Assembly: GCA_050945895.1 (NCBI GenBank)
Contig: JBMNTU010000049.1
Location: forward strand, 1-16,753
Source of the DNA: JBMNTU01 sp050945895
GTDB taxonomy: Bacteria; Bacillota; Clostridia; Christensenellales; Christensenellaceae
Direction: 5' to 3'
Length of the DNA stretch: 16,753 nt
Every line of letters begins with the position of its first letter. Position 1 is the first letter of the stretch. This document shows positions 1-8,308 of this stretch, piece by piece. Both the position numbers and the translations under genes were made by a program. The notes beneath the pieces are model-generated. The model was given only the letters and a program-made list of their open reading frames with translations, was not told where the DNA came from and did no database searches.

Positions 1-33
1 AAAAAGAAAGGGCGCAACCGCCCTTTCTTTTTG
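1..33 (-). terminator. Intrinsic terminator of the DUF308 gene
   Basis: A perfect 14-bp inverted repeat (1-14 with 19-32) encloses a 4-base loop. The GC core is GGGCG/CGCCC, and A/T tracts flank it on both sides, so it could work on either strand. It begins 10 bases past the stop codon of the minus-strand DUF308 gene and most likely ends that transcript. A converging gene left of the window could also use it. Confidence 0.85.
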
Positions 34-42
34 TGCAAATTT

Positions 43-675
43 TTACATCTTTTTACCAAGCTGGCCGGAGCACGCTTCCGCAAACAGGGCAACGCCGCCG
101 ATAATCAGGTAGAGACCGAGGATGTAAGCCAAAATAAAGGACGCCGCAAACGGCGCGATGATGAAAAATGCGCTCAGCACCAGGTTGATGATGCCGCTTG
201 CCAAAAGCCAGCCGCTTCCCGATTCGCCGGCTTTTTTAACAGCGCTTGATGCTGCGATCTGGTTGATGCCGGAAAACATTGCCAGAAAACCCAGCAAGAA
301 AGCAAACATTTCTATCATGACTACGGGGCTTCCTGCGATAAGCAAAACGCCTAAAATAATGAAGATGATTCCGTTGGCAAGCTTCCAACCGTTTTTTAGT
401 TCGGAAGGCGTTTTTGCATACACAATGATTTGGAAAATACCATAGATAACAAGCCCGATCATTGCAAGATACATAGCAATTGCTTCGGTAATAAGCGGAC
501 GCAGCATGAAGAGTATTCCCAGGATAATCATTAGGATTGCAATGATGATGCCCCCCGTTTTGTTACCTTTGGTAATCGCGCGGGCAGCCCCCTGCAAATC
601 TACCCGGCTCGCGCCTTTCTGATTTTGTTCTTCGTTCTGAGTTGTATCTGTGTTTTGGTTTGGATTGTCGCTCAT
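43..675 (-). CDS. HdeD-like DUF308 membrane protein
   Basis: A 210-residue protein. The polar, Asn/Gln/Thr-rich N-terminus (about residues 1-38) is followed by six hydrophobic helices in three hairpins, the layout of the HdeD/DUF308 family. Typical features are the GIIIAILMIILGILFMLRP helix, the repeated Gly-Ile-Ile/Leu-Gly pattern, and a short KKM tail. It should sit in the cytoplasmic membrane. HdeD in E. coli is linked to acid resistance, but the role in Firmicutes is unknown and I assign none. The ATG at 675 is chosen because AGGAG (684-688) lies 8 bases upstream. The frame stays open to 735, but the extra 20 residues (MRKRAEITSG...) would come before that ribosome binding site. It lies 85 bases after the DUF2142 gene on the same strand and may share its transcript; I see no clear promoter in the gap. 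Confidence 0.85.
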   Translation of the reverse strand: MSDNPNQNTDTTQNEEQNQKGASRVDLQGAARAITKGNKTGGIIIAILMIILGILFMLRPLITEAIAMYLAMIGLVIYGIFQIIVYAKTPSELKNGWKLANGIIFIILGVLLIAGSPVVMIEMFAFLLGFLAMFSGINQIAASSAVKKAGESGSGWLLASGIINLVLSAFFIIAPFAASFILAYILGLYLIIGGVALFAEACSGQLGKKM

Positions 676-760
676 AGAAAAAACTCCTCTCATAAATCGC
701 CCGTTGCCGGACGTTATTTCAGCCCTTTTTCGCAATGGCAGCGGCTTTGGGCAAAAAAAA

Positions 761-2719
761 TCAATAGTATTGAAGTACTGTGGTTATCAGTGTAATGGCG
801 GCAAACAGCATTGCAACAAACTGTATGTTGTAATACGACTGTCTGTACGCACCCTCGGTAACAAGCGGCGAACCATTTTGACCGATAAACGGCAGAAGCA
901 TGAGCACCGGCACAAAATAACGCCCCTGCACACCCAATATGGTATCCAGCCCGACGGGTGTCCAGGAAAGGTAGAGCATAGCATAGGTACAGACGATGAT
1001 AAGCGCCATTATTATAAAGATACCCAGGCGCGATGCCAGCGAAACGACTGTTTGGAGCTGTCTTTCGGGCTGGTATTCGTATTTGGTGTAAGCAAAGGCC
1101 ACCACGGCCAAAAATGCGTAATATACAAAGATGAAGATGGGGAAAATGCTATAGTCCATCCACCCGAAGGTAAACATTTCAGACAGGTTGTTTCCGAGGT
1201 TTTGCATAATTGCTTTGGAAAAGATGGATGCGGCGGCTGTGGGGTTTTGCAGCATAAAGCCCAGCTGTTCGTACATATTTGCGCCCATCAGGTTGACGCC
1301 GCCCGGCGACAGCGCAGAGCCCTCGTGGGAACCGTATGCCATATCCATCGCCGAAATCAGGAAAAAGACCCCCAGTGTTGCAGCCAGCGTAATACCCAGC
1401 GTCATAAACGCGGAAAGCCATTTTACGCGCGGGCGTGCAAACCGCTTTGCAGGGATGAAAAATGGCAGCAGGCACAAGGGCAGCAGGTTGTATTTTTTCA
1501 TGGCAATGACGGCGCACAAAATGGCGAAAAGCAGCATTTTCTTGTAGCCGACTTTGCCGTCTTCCGCAAAGAGCAGGTTGATAAAAAACGAAATAAGCAC
1601 AAGGCACAGGCCGTAAATCAGCCCGTCCGGATTATAGGACGAGGCGATAAAAATACTCATGGGCATAAGCGAGACGACCGCCAGGAACCATTTGTAGCGC
1701 ACGGCTTTTTTGATGGCAAACCATGCGAGCAGGGCGTAGCATACTGCGTTGAAGATGCGGCCCATATAAAACATAGGCAGAAGGTCTAGCCCAAAAAGCT
1801 TTGCAAAGAAGACGCCCAGCGCCTGCGGGAGGTAACCCAGGAAAAACTGCCCGCTTCCAAGCAGGGTATAGGTTTCGGCCGAGCCGACAGGAACGCCATG
1901 CAAGGGAGAGTCTGCAAGGGTGGAGCCCAGGTGTTCGTGCAGCAGGCTGGCGTTATTTGCAACGGGGCCGCCAGCTGCGTCCATGCGGAAGAAGTGGCCG
2001 CTTGCCATCATATAGGTCTTGGAAAAATGCTCCGGCTCGTCTGGAACGTCGAAAACCGGCGTGATTAGTGAAAATAAAACGCCGAATATGAGCAGGAGGA
2101 CGAGCATGTTGGTATGTAGTTTGTCTGTCCAGAAAAGCATGGCTGCCGCCACCAAAACGATGAGCACGGCGGCAATGAACACGGCATCCTGACTGAAGCG
2201 CTCGTAGCCGAGCGAAAACGCAGGCGTGCCTGCCGGGGAATATACGCTTAATGCGTTGTCCGGCTTTGCTTCTTTGGTATAAACCTGTATGGTATAGACT
2301 TCCCCGTCTGCTGCGGGGATATTGGGAAGGGGAACATAATACGCTTCGCCGTCCGTTACCTTGTCTGCATTGAAGACGTTGCTCATCAGCACTTCGCCGG
2401 ATGGGGATACGAAGTCGAGCGTATATTCGGCGGTATTGCGCCGCCCGTTATCTGAAAAAACGAGGCCCACGCCCTTCAGCGTACCGCCCGTAACCGGAAC
2501 ATCGCACGAAAAGGGGTTGTTTTTCGTAATCGCTTCGCTTTTGGCGGTGTCGTCCGCAATGGGGGGCACGTGTGTAAACGCTGTGCGGGGCATAAAAATG
2601 AATACAAAAGCCAAAATGAATACGGCAAAGAGCACGATAAGCAAGACACGCTGTTTGCGGTTTTCTGCCATAAAGCTATTTTTGATTGCGGGAAGCAGTT
2701 TTTGGGGTTGCAGTTTCAT
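761..2719 (-). CDS. DUF2142-family polytopic membrane protein
   Basis: A 652-residue integral membrane protein. It has a basic N-terminus, one helix at about 24-43, and an outside domain of about 130 residues (44-175) that looks beta-rich. About ten or more helices follow from residue 178 to the C-terminus. The motif DVPDEPEHF at 224-232, just after a helix, is the signature I associate with DUF2142 predicted membrane proteins. These resemble GT-C-type glycosyltransferases and often occur near surface-polysaccharide genes; no such genes are visible here, so a glycosyl-transfer role is only inference. The ATG at 2719 has AAGGGA about 5 bases upstream and a perfect sigma-A promoter about 40 bases further up. 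The DUF308 gene lies downstream on the same strand. Confidence 0.8.
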   Translation of the reverse strand: MKLQPQKLLPAIKNSFMAENRKQRVLLIVLFAVFILAFVFIFMPRTAFTHVPPIADDTAKSEAITKNNPFSCDVPVTGGTLKGVGLVFSDNGRRNTAEYTLDFVSPSGEVLMSNVFNADKVTDGEAYYVPLPNIPAADGEVYTIQVYTKEAKPDNALSVYSPAGTPAFSLGYERFSQDAVFIAAVLIVLVAAAMLFWTDKLHTNMLVLLLIFGVLFSLITPVFDVPDEPEHFSKTYMMASGHFFRMDAAGGPVANNASLLHEHLGSTLADSPLHGVPVGSAETYTLLGSGQFFLGYLPQALGVFFAKLFGLDLLPMFYMGRIFNAVCYALLAWFAIKKAVRYKWFLAVVSLMPMSIFIASSYNPDGLIYGLCLVLISFFINLLFAEDGKVGYKKMLLFAILCAVIAMKKYNLLPLCLLPFFIPAKRFARPRVKWLSAFMTLGITLAATLGVFFLISAMDMAYGSHEGSALSPGGVNLMGANMYEQLGFMLQNPTAAASIFSKAIMQNLGNNLSEMFTFGWMDYSIFPIFIFVYYAFLAVVAFAYTKYEYQPERQLQTVVSLASRLGIFIIMALIIVCTYAMLYLSWTPVGLDTILGVQGRYFVPVLMLLPFIGQNGSPLVTEGAYRQSYYNIQFVAMLFAAITLITTVLQYY

Positions 2720-2756
2720 AAATATCCCTTTATTTACATATAATTACTTCTTTTGC

Positions 2757-2785
2757 ATTATACTGGTTTTGCAGGGTGGTGTCAA
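2757..2785 (-). promoter_or_regulatory. Perfect consensus sigma-A promoter of the DUF2142 gene
   Basis: On the minus strand, TTGACA (2780-2785) and TATAAT (2757-2762) are separated by exactly 17 bases. Transcription should start near 2750, about 30 bases before the start codon. A full match to consensus suggests strong constitutive expression unless repressed. I see no clear operator palindrome beside it. Confidence 0.85.
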
Positions 2786-2893
2786 AAGAATACTGGCAGC
2801 AGAAAATGCAGGCGATCTTTTTGAATTGCTTGCGGAGGGGCGTGCTTTGCAGTGTTTTTAGGTGGGTTTGGGATAGGCGGCCTGTATTAGACC

Positions 2894-2922
2894 TTGTAAC
2901 AAAGGGCAGCATATATTATGAT
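2894..2922 (+). promoter_or_regulatory. Possible upstream promoter of the hybrid kinase operon
   Basis: TTGTAA (2894-2899), 17 bases, then TATGAT (2917-2922). The -35 matches 4 of 6 and the -10 matches 5 of 6. It would give a leader of about 185 bases before the kinase start. It is weaker evidence than the extended -10 site at 3012. Confidence 0.35.
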
Positions 2923-2986
2923 GAAAAGAAAAAGGCACAGGGAAGTAGAGCGACGGATGCATTTTGTTAAAAATATGGCAGCCGCG

Positions 2987-3017
2987 TTTACATATATTTA
3001 GTTGTATGTGGTATAAT
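2987..3017 (+). promoter_or_regulatory. Extended -10 promoter of the hybrid kinase operon
   Basis: A perfect TATAAT (3012-3017) is preceded by TG at 3009-3010, the extended -10 form. TTTACA (2987-2992) is a plausible -35 at a long 19-base spacing, which an extended -10 would tolerate. Transcription would start near 3024. The surrounding 2720-3114 gap is AT-rich between divergent genes and holds no convincing gene. Confidence 0.6.
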
Positions 3018-3114
3018 TTTAATAATTTGATTATATTAATAAAAGGATTTTGACGGATAAGTGTGTGCGCCAAGAGATACTGGAGCATGCATGTTTGGGG
3101 GAAAGAGTGTCTTG

Positions 3115-5598
3115 ATGAAAGGCTTCAAAAATTTAAAAATCAAAACAAAGCTGTTAATCTCTTCATTAATAGCAATTTTTGCTGCCTTGCTGATTTTTTT
3201 GAGCGGCTTTTTGAATATTGGAAAAATGAATGACACCATTAACCAGAACGACTCGCTGGTGGTGCAGCCGTTGGTGTATTTGAACAATATTACCTTTTAT
3301 ATAGGGAAAATAGAGTCTCTTGTATTGAGGGGCGCCATCCTTGAAACGGAGGGAGAGGGAAACGAGGACCTTTTTGAGACGATTAGCGGCTACCAGGATA
3401 ATATCCGAAACAGCATCAACGGGTACTTAGACAGCCTGAGCAGTGTGGATTATGAAGACACGGAGCAGTACAGGGCCGTATCCGAATTAAGCGTAAAAAT
3501 ATCGGAATGGTCCCAGGAAATAGACAGCGTTGCGCGGCTTGCCTTAAACGGGCAGAAAGAAGCCGCCGTAGAGCGCTTGTATGATACGGCAATACCAAAA
3601 GGGACGCTGATTACAGAGCTTCATGCAAAGCTATTGACAATCACGGAGCAGCAAGCGGCGGACAGCCGTGTAATTGCCAGGAACAACTATATTTCGACCT
3701 CGGTGCTTATGGCGGGGCTGCTTGCTTTGATTACGGTAATTATGATCTTTTTGGACACAATGAACATTAAAAACATCAATAAATCGGTGGAGACGATTGT
3801 CGCCGCGACGGAATCGTTTGCCGACGGCAATACCGATATGGGAAATGTAAACCTGCCCGACGATGAAATGGGGCAGATTGGCCATGCGCTAAAGCAGGTT
3901 GCCGACAATATCTCCGGCCTGCTTGCCGATATTTTCAAGGTGTTTACGGATGCTGGCGCGGGGCTGCTGAACAACAGGGCGAACGCGCGCACCTACAAGG
4001 GCGATTACTATAGAATTTTGCATGGGGTGAATATGACGATCCAGGCTTTTTGCCATCATTTTGACGCCATGCCCATTTCGATTGCGTTTTTTGACCCAGC
4101 CGGTTTTATGGTATACGGAAATAAAACGATGCTGGAGTTTTTGGCGCGTTTCGGCCTGAACGCTTCGGACAAAAATATGCTTGCGGGAATCCTTTCGTCC
4201 GGCGAATCGGACATACTGGACAAGGAAGCCGCAGAGGTCTTTTCGGATGCGGGATCGGAAATTGTTTCGAGGAACGTTTCCATGCATTCACAGGATGGAA
4301 CAGATTCTTTTGGATTGTCTCTCCGCAGTGTTACGGGCATGGAGGAAGGAGACGGCAAGCTGGCCTGTGTTATGCTTACCATGACGGATATTACGGAGGT
4401 TATGCGCGCAAAAAGCGAAGCGGAGCAGGCCAACCGGTTTAAAACAGAATTTTTGTCTAATATGAGCCACGAAATAAGGACGCCCATGAACGCCATTCTT
4501 GGAATGACGCAAATAGCCAACCAATCCAAGGACATGGAAAAAATCAGGGAATGTATTGATAAAATAGAAAATTCGTCCCACCATCTTTTGGGGATATTGA
4601 ATGACATATTGGATATGTCGAAAATAGAAGCGGGTAAGCTGGAATTCTCTGAAGAGGCGTTTCCGCTTTCCGAGACCGTTTTGTTTGCAGTTTCCCTTAT
4701 GCAGTCGAGAACGGACGGCAAGCATATCGTTATTACGCACAACATCGATATTCAAAAGGAATACGTTGTAACGGACAGTATGCGGCTTAGCCAGGTCATA
4801 CTCAACCTTTTGTCCAACGCGGTGAAGTTCTCGCCGCAGGGCGGGGAGATAGACGTATCCGTTCGGGAAACCGAAACGGGTGAAGATATGTCGGTGTACC
4901 TGTTTACGGTATCGGATCATGGAATTGGCATGAGCGAGGAACAGATGAGCCGTTTGTTTACGTCGTTTGAACAGGCGGACAGCGGGATTGCAAAGCGGTT
5001 TGGTGGAACAGGGCTGGGGCTTGCCATATCTAAGAGCATTGTGGAAATGATGGACGGCCATATTTGGGCGGAAAGCAAGATTGGAGAGGGCAGTACATTC
5101 AGCTTTGAGGTGCGGCTTAAAACAGCAGAATCCGGCGAGTTGCACGACCCAATGGGTGTTGCGCCGGCTAAAGCAGACGCCAATCCGGCGGATTCGGCCG
5201 ATTTTTCAGATATGCGCACGCTGCTTGTTGATGACATTGAGATCAACCGCGTGATTGTTGTGGAAATGTTGAAGGATACGGGTATTATAATTGAGGAAGC
5301 GCGAAACGGCCGCGAGGCAGTGGAAATGTTTGGAAATTCGGCGCCGGGGTATTATGATATCATTCTTCTGGATGTGCAAATGCCAGAGATGGACGGTTAC
5401 GAAGCCACAAAGCGGATTCGGAGCATGGACCGCCCCGATGCAAAGTCTACAGTCATTATTGCAATGACGGCGAACGCGCTGAAGGCCGATGTGGAAAATG
5501 CCTTAAACGCCGGAATGAACGGCCACATTGCAAAGCCGATAGACTTCCAGGCGGCAATAAAATTACTGAAAGAATATGCGCAAGTAAAGGAAAGCTAA
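3115..5598 (+). CDS. Membrane hybrid histidine kinase with C-terminal receiver
   Basis: About 827 residues from the ATG at 3115. Domains in order: a basic N-terminus, helix 1 (about 13-35), an extracytoplasmic helical sensor (36-192) resembling four-helix-bundle chemoreceptor sensors, and helix 2 (193-213). A HAMP-like segment (214-270) and a PAS-like domain (about 318-432) follow. The HisKA box SNMSHEIRTPMN has its phosphoacceptor His at about 452. The ATPase has an N-box near 564 (LNLLSNAVKF), a G1 motif DHGIGM, an F-box FTSFEQ and a G2 motif GGTGLGLAIS. The receiver (about 701-815) has its Asp in LLDVQMPEMDGYEA at about 753 and a conserved Lys near 807. There is no HPt domain and no DNA-binding domain, so output must pass to another protein. 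GTG at 3061 and ATG at 3091 are in-frame alternatives. I prefer 3115 because it gives the short basic N-terminus usual before helix 1; its upstream GGGGGAAAGAG is a moderate ribosome binding site. A solute-binding lipoprotein gene follows after 29 bases. Confidence 0.92.
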   Translation: MKGFKNLKIKTKLLISSLIAIFAALLIFLSGFLNIGKMNDTINQNDSLVVQPLVYLNNITFYIGKIESLVLRGAILETEGEGNEDLFETISGYQDNIRNSINGYLDSLSSVDYEDTEQYRAVSELSVKISEWSQEIDSVARLALNGQKEAAVERLYDTAIPKGTLITELHAKLLTITEQQAADSRVIARNNYISTSVLMAGLLALITVIMIFLDTMNIKNINKSVETIVAATESFADGNTDMGNVNLPDDEMGQIGHALKQVADNISGLLADIFKVFTDAGAGLLNNRANARTYKGDYYRILHGVNMTIQAFCHHFDAMPISIAFFDPAGFMVYGNKTMLEFLARFGLNASDKNMLAGILSSGESDILDKEAAEVFSDAGSEIVSRNVSMHSQDGTDSFGLSLRSVTGMEEGDGKLACVMLTMTDITEVMRAKSEAEQANRFKTEFLSNMSHEIRTPMNAILGMTQIANQSKDMEKIRECIDKIENSSHHLLGILNDILDMSKIEAGKLEFSEEAFPLSETVLFAVSLMQSRTDGKHIVITHNIDIQKEYVVTDSMRLSQVILNLLSNAVKFSPQGGEIDVSVRETETGEDMSVYLFTVSDHGIGMSEEQMSRLFTSFEQADSGIAKRFGGTGLGLAISKSIVEMMDGHIWAESKIGEGSTFSFEVRLKTAESGELHDPMGVAPAKADANPADSADFSDMRTLLVDDIEINRVIVVEMLKDTGIIIEEARNGREAVEMFGNSAPGYYDIILLDVQMPEMDGYEATKRIRSMDRPDAKSTVIIAMTANALKADVENALNAGMNGHIAKPIDFQAAIKLLKEYAQVKES

Positions 5599-5627
5599 AC
5601 ATATACGGAGAATAAGGGGAGGGTTTT

Positions 5628-6923
5628 ATGAAAAAGTTCTGCTTGGTGATAGCGGTGATTGTTCTGGCATGTGCAGTGTTTGGATGTGGAGGAAAGGAAG
5701 AGGCTGCGGGTGGTGGTGTTGAGCTGACCGTTGTTACCCCGTTCAGCGAAAGCGATGGAAACCGCCAGAATTATGTGACCGCTTATAAAGCGTATGAAGA
5801 GGCCTCGGGGAACACAATCATTGACGTGGAAACGGACGCTGTGGATGAAAACTGGAAATTAAGCGTTTTGGAGGATTTCCGGAACGGAAACGAACCGGAT
5901 GTCATCAATTTCTTTATTGGTGCAGACGCGGATGAGTTGATTGCGAATGATAAGCTTGTGCCCATCAGTGAGATCCAAAAAGAGTTTCCGGATTATGCCT
6001 CCAATATGAAGGAATCACTCATGCCTGTTTCTACGTATGATGGGCGTCAATACGCCGTTGCTGTTTATGGATATTGGGAGGGCCTGTTTGTAAATAAAAA
6101 GGTGCTGGAAGATTGCGGGATTGCAATACCGGGGGCGGACTATACCTGGGACCAATTCCTTGCCGACTGCCAGACGATCAAGGACAAAGGCTATACCCCC
6201 ATTGCCTGCTCGCTTTCACAAATCCCGCACTATTGGTTCGAGTATTGCGTTTTCAACAATGGATCTGTAGCAAGCCACACAAAGCTGCCTGCCAGCGCCA
6301 GCGATGAGATAGGGCAGAACTGGGTTGCAGGGTTGAACGATATCAAAGCGCTTTATGATGAAGGCTTTTTTCCTGAAAACACAAATGAGGTGGGCGATGA
6401 TGTAACATCGCTGATGATGCTGGAGGATAAAGCGGCGTTCTTGTTGGATGGGTCGTGGAAGGTAGGCTGGTTCCAGGACAATGCAGCGGCGATGGGCATA
6501 GACATCGATAATTTTACAGTCACTTACTTCCCATCTAAGGGAGACAGAAAGCCTACGGACGCTGTTGGCGGGTTTTCGATGGGGTATTGTATTACAAGAA
6601 AGGCATGGGAAGACCCTGCCAAACGCCAGGCATGTGTAGAGTTTGTTACGGCCATGACGACAGATGAGGTGGCATCCACATTTGGCGAACTGACGGTTAC
6701 CGCCCTGAAAAACGGGACCATTCTTTCGGGAGAAAAGCTGGATATGCTGGCGGAGTCTACGCTGGAGATGACAAAGGGCTGCACGGCTATGGTGCCGGCT
6801 ACGCAGGACCTGTTGAAACCGGCGGCAAGAGATGCTCTGTTTCAGGATATATCGGAGATTGTTACAGGAGAGATTACAGCCGAGCAGGCAATTAATGACA
6901 GCCTTGCCATCGAGCAGGAGTGA
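5628..6923 (+). CDS. Family 1 extracellular solute-binding lipoprotein
   Basis: A 431-residue protein. The N-terminus MKKFCLVIAVIVLACAVFGC is a lipoprotein signal, with Cys20 (VFGC) the likely lipidated residue; Cys15 (VLAC) is the alternative. The mature part reads as a sugar-type (family 1) binding protein of normal length, with a linker rich in Gly and Glu, LTVVTPFSESDG near the N-terminus, the AVYGYWEGLFVNKKVLEDCGI segment typical of the family, and FLLDGSWKVGW in the second lobe. The ligand cannot be told from sequence. The ribosome binding site GGGGAGGG (5616-5623) is strong. It is 29 bases downstream of the hybrid kinase and probably cotranscribed with it. No ABC permease or ATPase is nearby, so it may present ligand to the kinase's outer domain rather than feed a transporter; that role is inference. 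Confidence 0.9.
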   Translation: MKKFCLVIAVIVLACAVFGCGGKEEAAGGGVELTVVTPFSESDGNRQNYVTAYKAYEEASGNTIIDVETDAVDENWKLSVLEDFRNGNEPDVINFFIGADADELIANDKLVPISEIQKEFPDYASNMKESLMPVSTYDGRQYAVAVYGYWEGLFVNKKVLEDCGIAIPGADYTWDQFLADCQTIKDKGYTPIACSLSQIPHYWFEYCVFNNGSVASHTKLPASASDEIGQNWVAGLNDIKALYDEGFFPENTNEVGDDVTSLMMLEDKAAFLLDGSWKVGWFQDNAAAMGIDIDNFTVTYFPSKGDRKPTDAVGGFSMGYCITRKAWEDPAKRQACVEFVTAMTTDEVASTFGELTVTALKNGTILSGEKLDMLAESTLEMTKGCTAMVPATQDLLKPAARDALFQDISEIVTGEITAEQAINDSLAIEQE

Positions 6924-6979
6924 TACGGCGGTGTTTTTGAGACCAGAGAAGAAATGCGCAGCAATGAACGGTTTTCCGC

Positions 6980-7008
6980 TTCACACGGATTTATCTTTAT
7001 GGTAAACT
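6980..7008 (+). promoter_or_regulatory. Promoter of purC
   Basis: TTCACA (6980-6985, 5 of 6) and TAAACT (7003-7008, 4 of 6) are separated by 17 bases, and TG at the extended -10 position (7000-7001) strengthens it. The start would be near 7015, about 30 bases before the purC ATG. I see no purine riboswitch or PurR box in the short gap. Confidence 0.6.
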
Positions 7009-7044
7009 GAAAACATTGGTAGAAATTGAGTAGGGAGAATACGA

Positions 7045-7731
7045 ATGAAAACACTGTATAATGGAAAAACCAAGGATGTGCTTGCGGACGAGCAAACAGG
7101 CGGTGTCTATCTGCTGTTTAAGGATGACGCAACCGGAGAAAACGGGATGTTTGACCCCGGTTCCAACGCGGTTGGCGGAAGTGTTGCAGGAAAAGGAAAA
7201 AACGGGATAAAGATATCACAGTATTTCTTTGAGTTGATGGAGCGCAGCGGCGTACCCACTCACTATTTGGGGGCGGACGTAGAAAAGGGGCTGATGCAGG
7301 TACGGCAGCTTACGGTGCCTCCGCTGGAGTTTGTGCTTCGATATTTTACGGCGGGAAGCATGTGCCGCAGGTTTACCCTGGACGAGGGAATACCCTTTGA
7401 CCCGCCCTACCTGGAGGTAACCCTAAAAGATGATGAGCAGGGAGACCCGCTGATCAGCGAACGGCTGTGCATGATGAAGGGGCTTTTGGCAGAGGGACAG
7501 TACGAAGAAGCACTGGATGTTTTGGTAAAGGTCGGCGAGGTCTTGAAAAAAGAGTTGGGGGAAATGGGCCTGACACTGATTGATTTTAAAATAGAGATCG
7601 GCTACGACGAGGCAGGAAAGATATATGTGGTAGACGAGATAACCCCGGATATTTGGCGTGTACGTGATGAAAATGGAAATATCCCCAACCAGATCGATTG
7701 CGCCAAGCTTATTTTGGAAAAAATGGGCTGA
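7045..7731 (+). CDS. purC: Phosphoribosylaminoimidazole-succinocarboxamide synthase
   Basis: SAICAR synthetase joins aspartate to CAIR using ATP in purine biosynthesis and acts in the cytosol. At 228 residues it is near the usual bacterial length. Family motifs are visible: YNGKTK at 5-10 (usually YEGKAK), KDDAT at 26-30, a GKGKNGIKIS stretch at 49-58, PPLEFVLRYFTAGS at 92-105, IDFKIEIG at 179-186 and DEITPD at 197-202. The MFDPGSNAVGG insertion at about 35-45 and the RVRDENG ending after DEITPD differ from the common forms, so this is a somewhat divergent member. The start has AGGGAG at 7032-7037. It stands alone here, with its own promoter and terminator and no other pur gene beside it. Confidence 0.93.
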   Translation: MKTLYNGKTKDVLADEQTGGVYLLFKDDATGENGMFDPGSNAVGGSVAGKGKNGIKISQYFFELMERSGVPTHYLGADVEKGLMQVRQLTVPPLEFVLRYFTAGSMCRRFTLDEGIPFDPPYLEVTLKDDEQGDPLISERLCMMKGLLAEGQYEEALDVLVKVGEVLKKELGEMGLTLIDFKIEIGYDEAGKIYVVDEITPDIWRVRDENGNIPNQIDCAKLILEKMG

Positions 7732-7759
7732 TTTGACGGAAGAAAAACCTGGTATATGC

Positions 7760-7924
7760 CTAAGCTGAAAAAACCAACAAAAAAGCCCATATGCGGGCTT
7801 TTTTTGTTGGATGCAATCGGATAAAGCCTGCTATGGCCTGCGCGATGACGTCTTTTGCTTCTCGTATCATCTGTTGGGTAATATCGAGCTGCACATTTAT
7901 TTTGAATATTTGTAGGAAAGCCAT
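7760..7924 (-). CDS. Uncertain small ORF or gene remnant
   Basis: From ATG 7924 this reads MAFLQIFKINVQLDITQQMI and continues as a helix-rich 54-residue peptide. The middle part (about residues 10-40) looks protein-like, with an amphipathic pattern, but the last 15 or so residues are encoded by the purC terminator hairpin and no good ribosome binding site precedes the ATG. It could be a relic of a longer gene or a chance ORF. I assign no function. Confidence 0.2.
   Translation of the reverse strand: MAFLQIFKINVQLDITQQMIREAKDVIAQAIAGFIRLHPTKKARIWAFLLVFSA
7774..7810 (+). terminator. Bidirectional terminator after purC
   Basis: The arms CCAACAAAAAAGCCC (7774-7788) and 7795-7810 pair around a 6-base loop, with one extra T bulged. 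The GCCC/GGGC core is followed by seven Ts. It ends purC, and it may also end transcripts of the convergent small gene on the minus strand. Confidence 0.85.
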
Positions 7925-7967
7925 GCGGATGCGGTATCTTTTGAGAAGTGTGGGCGGAGCCGGGGCA

Positions 7968-8171
7968 TTAATGACCAGGTTCCGTGTTTTTGGAGCCTTT
8001 CCTGACAAAGCCCATGCATTCCATTCCCGAAGACCGGTATACGGTAGCGGAGGGCATAAATGCAGATTTAAAACCATATAGCTTGCAGGCCTTGGGAAAG
8101 CTGGGATCCCAGCTAACGGCAAAATACACACATTGCAGGCAGTCTATTCTATTTTTATTGTCGTCTTCCAT
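7968..8171 (-). CDS. Small four-cysteine conserved protein
   Basis: A 67-residue protein with four Cys: C11-x2-C14 near the N-terminus, a third in FPKACKLYGFKS and a fourth in SSGMECMGF. The pattern C-x2-C, then a Tyr/Phe-rich VSWDPSFPKAC stretch, GFKS and MPS is one I recognise from small clostridial proteins, some loosely annotated as uracil-DNA glycosylase. It is far too short for that enzyme. The cysteines suggest a metal-binding (zinc) knuckle, which is inference. The start is supported by AGGGG (8181-8185) nine bases upstream, and a likely promoter lies at 8226-8254. Its stop (TAA, 7968-7970) overlaps an ATG on the same strand (TAATG), but the 23-codon ORF that follows is unconvincing. 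Confidence 0.7.
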   Translation of the reverse strand: MEDDNKNRIDCLQCVYFAVSWDPSFPKACKLYGFKSAFMPSATVYRSSGMECMGFVRKGSKNTEPGH

Positions 8172-8225
8172 TTATAGAATCCCCTGTTGCGAAACCCTTT
8201 ACGGCAGGCATCGATATTTGCTTTT

Positions 8226-8254
8226 ATTATAGCTTCGGCGACACAAAAGTACAA
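8226..8254 (-). promoter_or_regulatory. Likely promoter of the four-cysteine gene
   Basis: On the minus strand a perfect TATAAT (8226-8231) lies 17 bases from TTGTAC (8249-8254, 3 of 6). Transcription would start near 8219, about 48 bases before the ATG at 8171. The -35 is weak. Confidence 0.5.
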
Positions 8255-8308
8255 ATCCGAAAACGGGATTCTTTCAAAAACTTGCTGCTGACGGGCCTCT
8301 ACCGGATA

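Noticed and set aside
650..1789. 379-codon plus-strand frame opposite the DUF2142 gene
   Set aside because: The translation is rich in Cys, His, Gln and Lys with no domain pattern, while the opposite strand encodes a clear membrane protein with a promoter and ribosome binding site.
2921..3000. 26-codon basic peptide starting MKRKRHREVE in the divergent gap
   Set aside because: There is no ribosome binding site and it runs into the kinase promoter. It is probably chance.
3061..3114. GTG at 3061 or ATG at 3091 as start of the hybrid kinase
   Set aside because: Both would add a tail (MCAPRDTGAC...) with no membrane or signal logic. ATG 3115 gives the short basic N-terminus before the first helix. 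The choice is likely, not certain.
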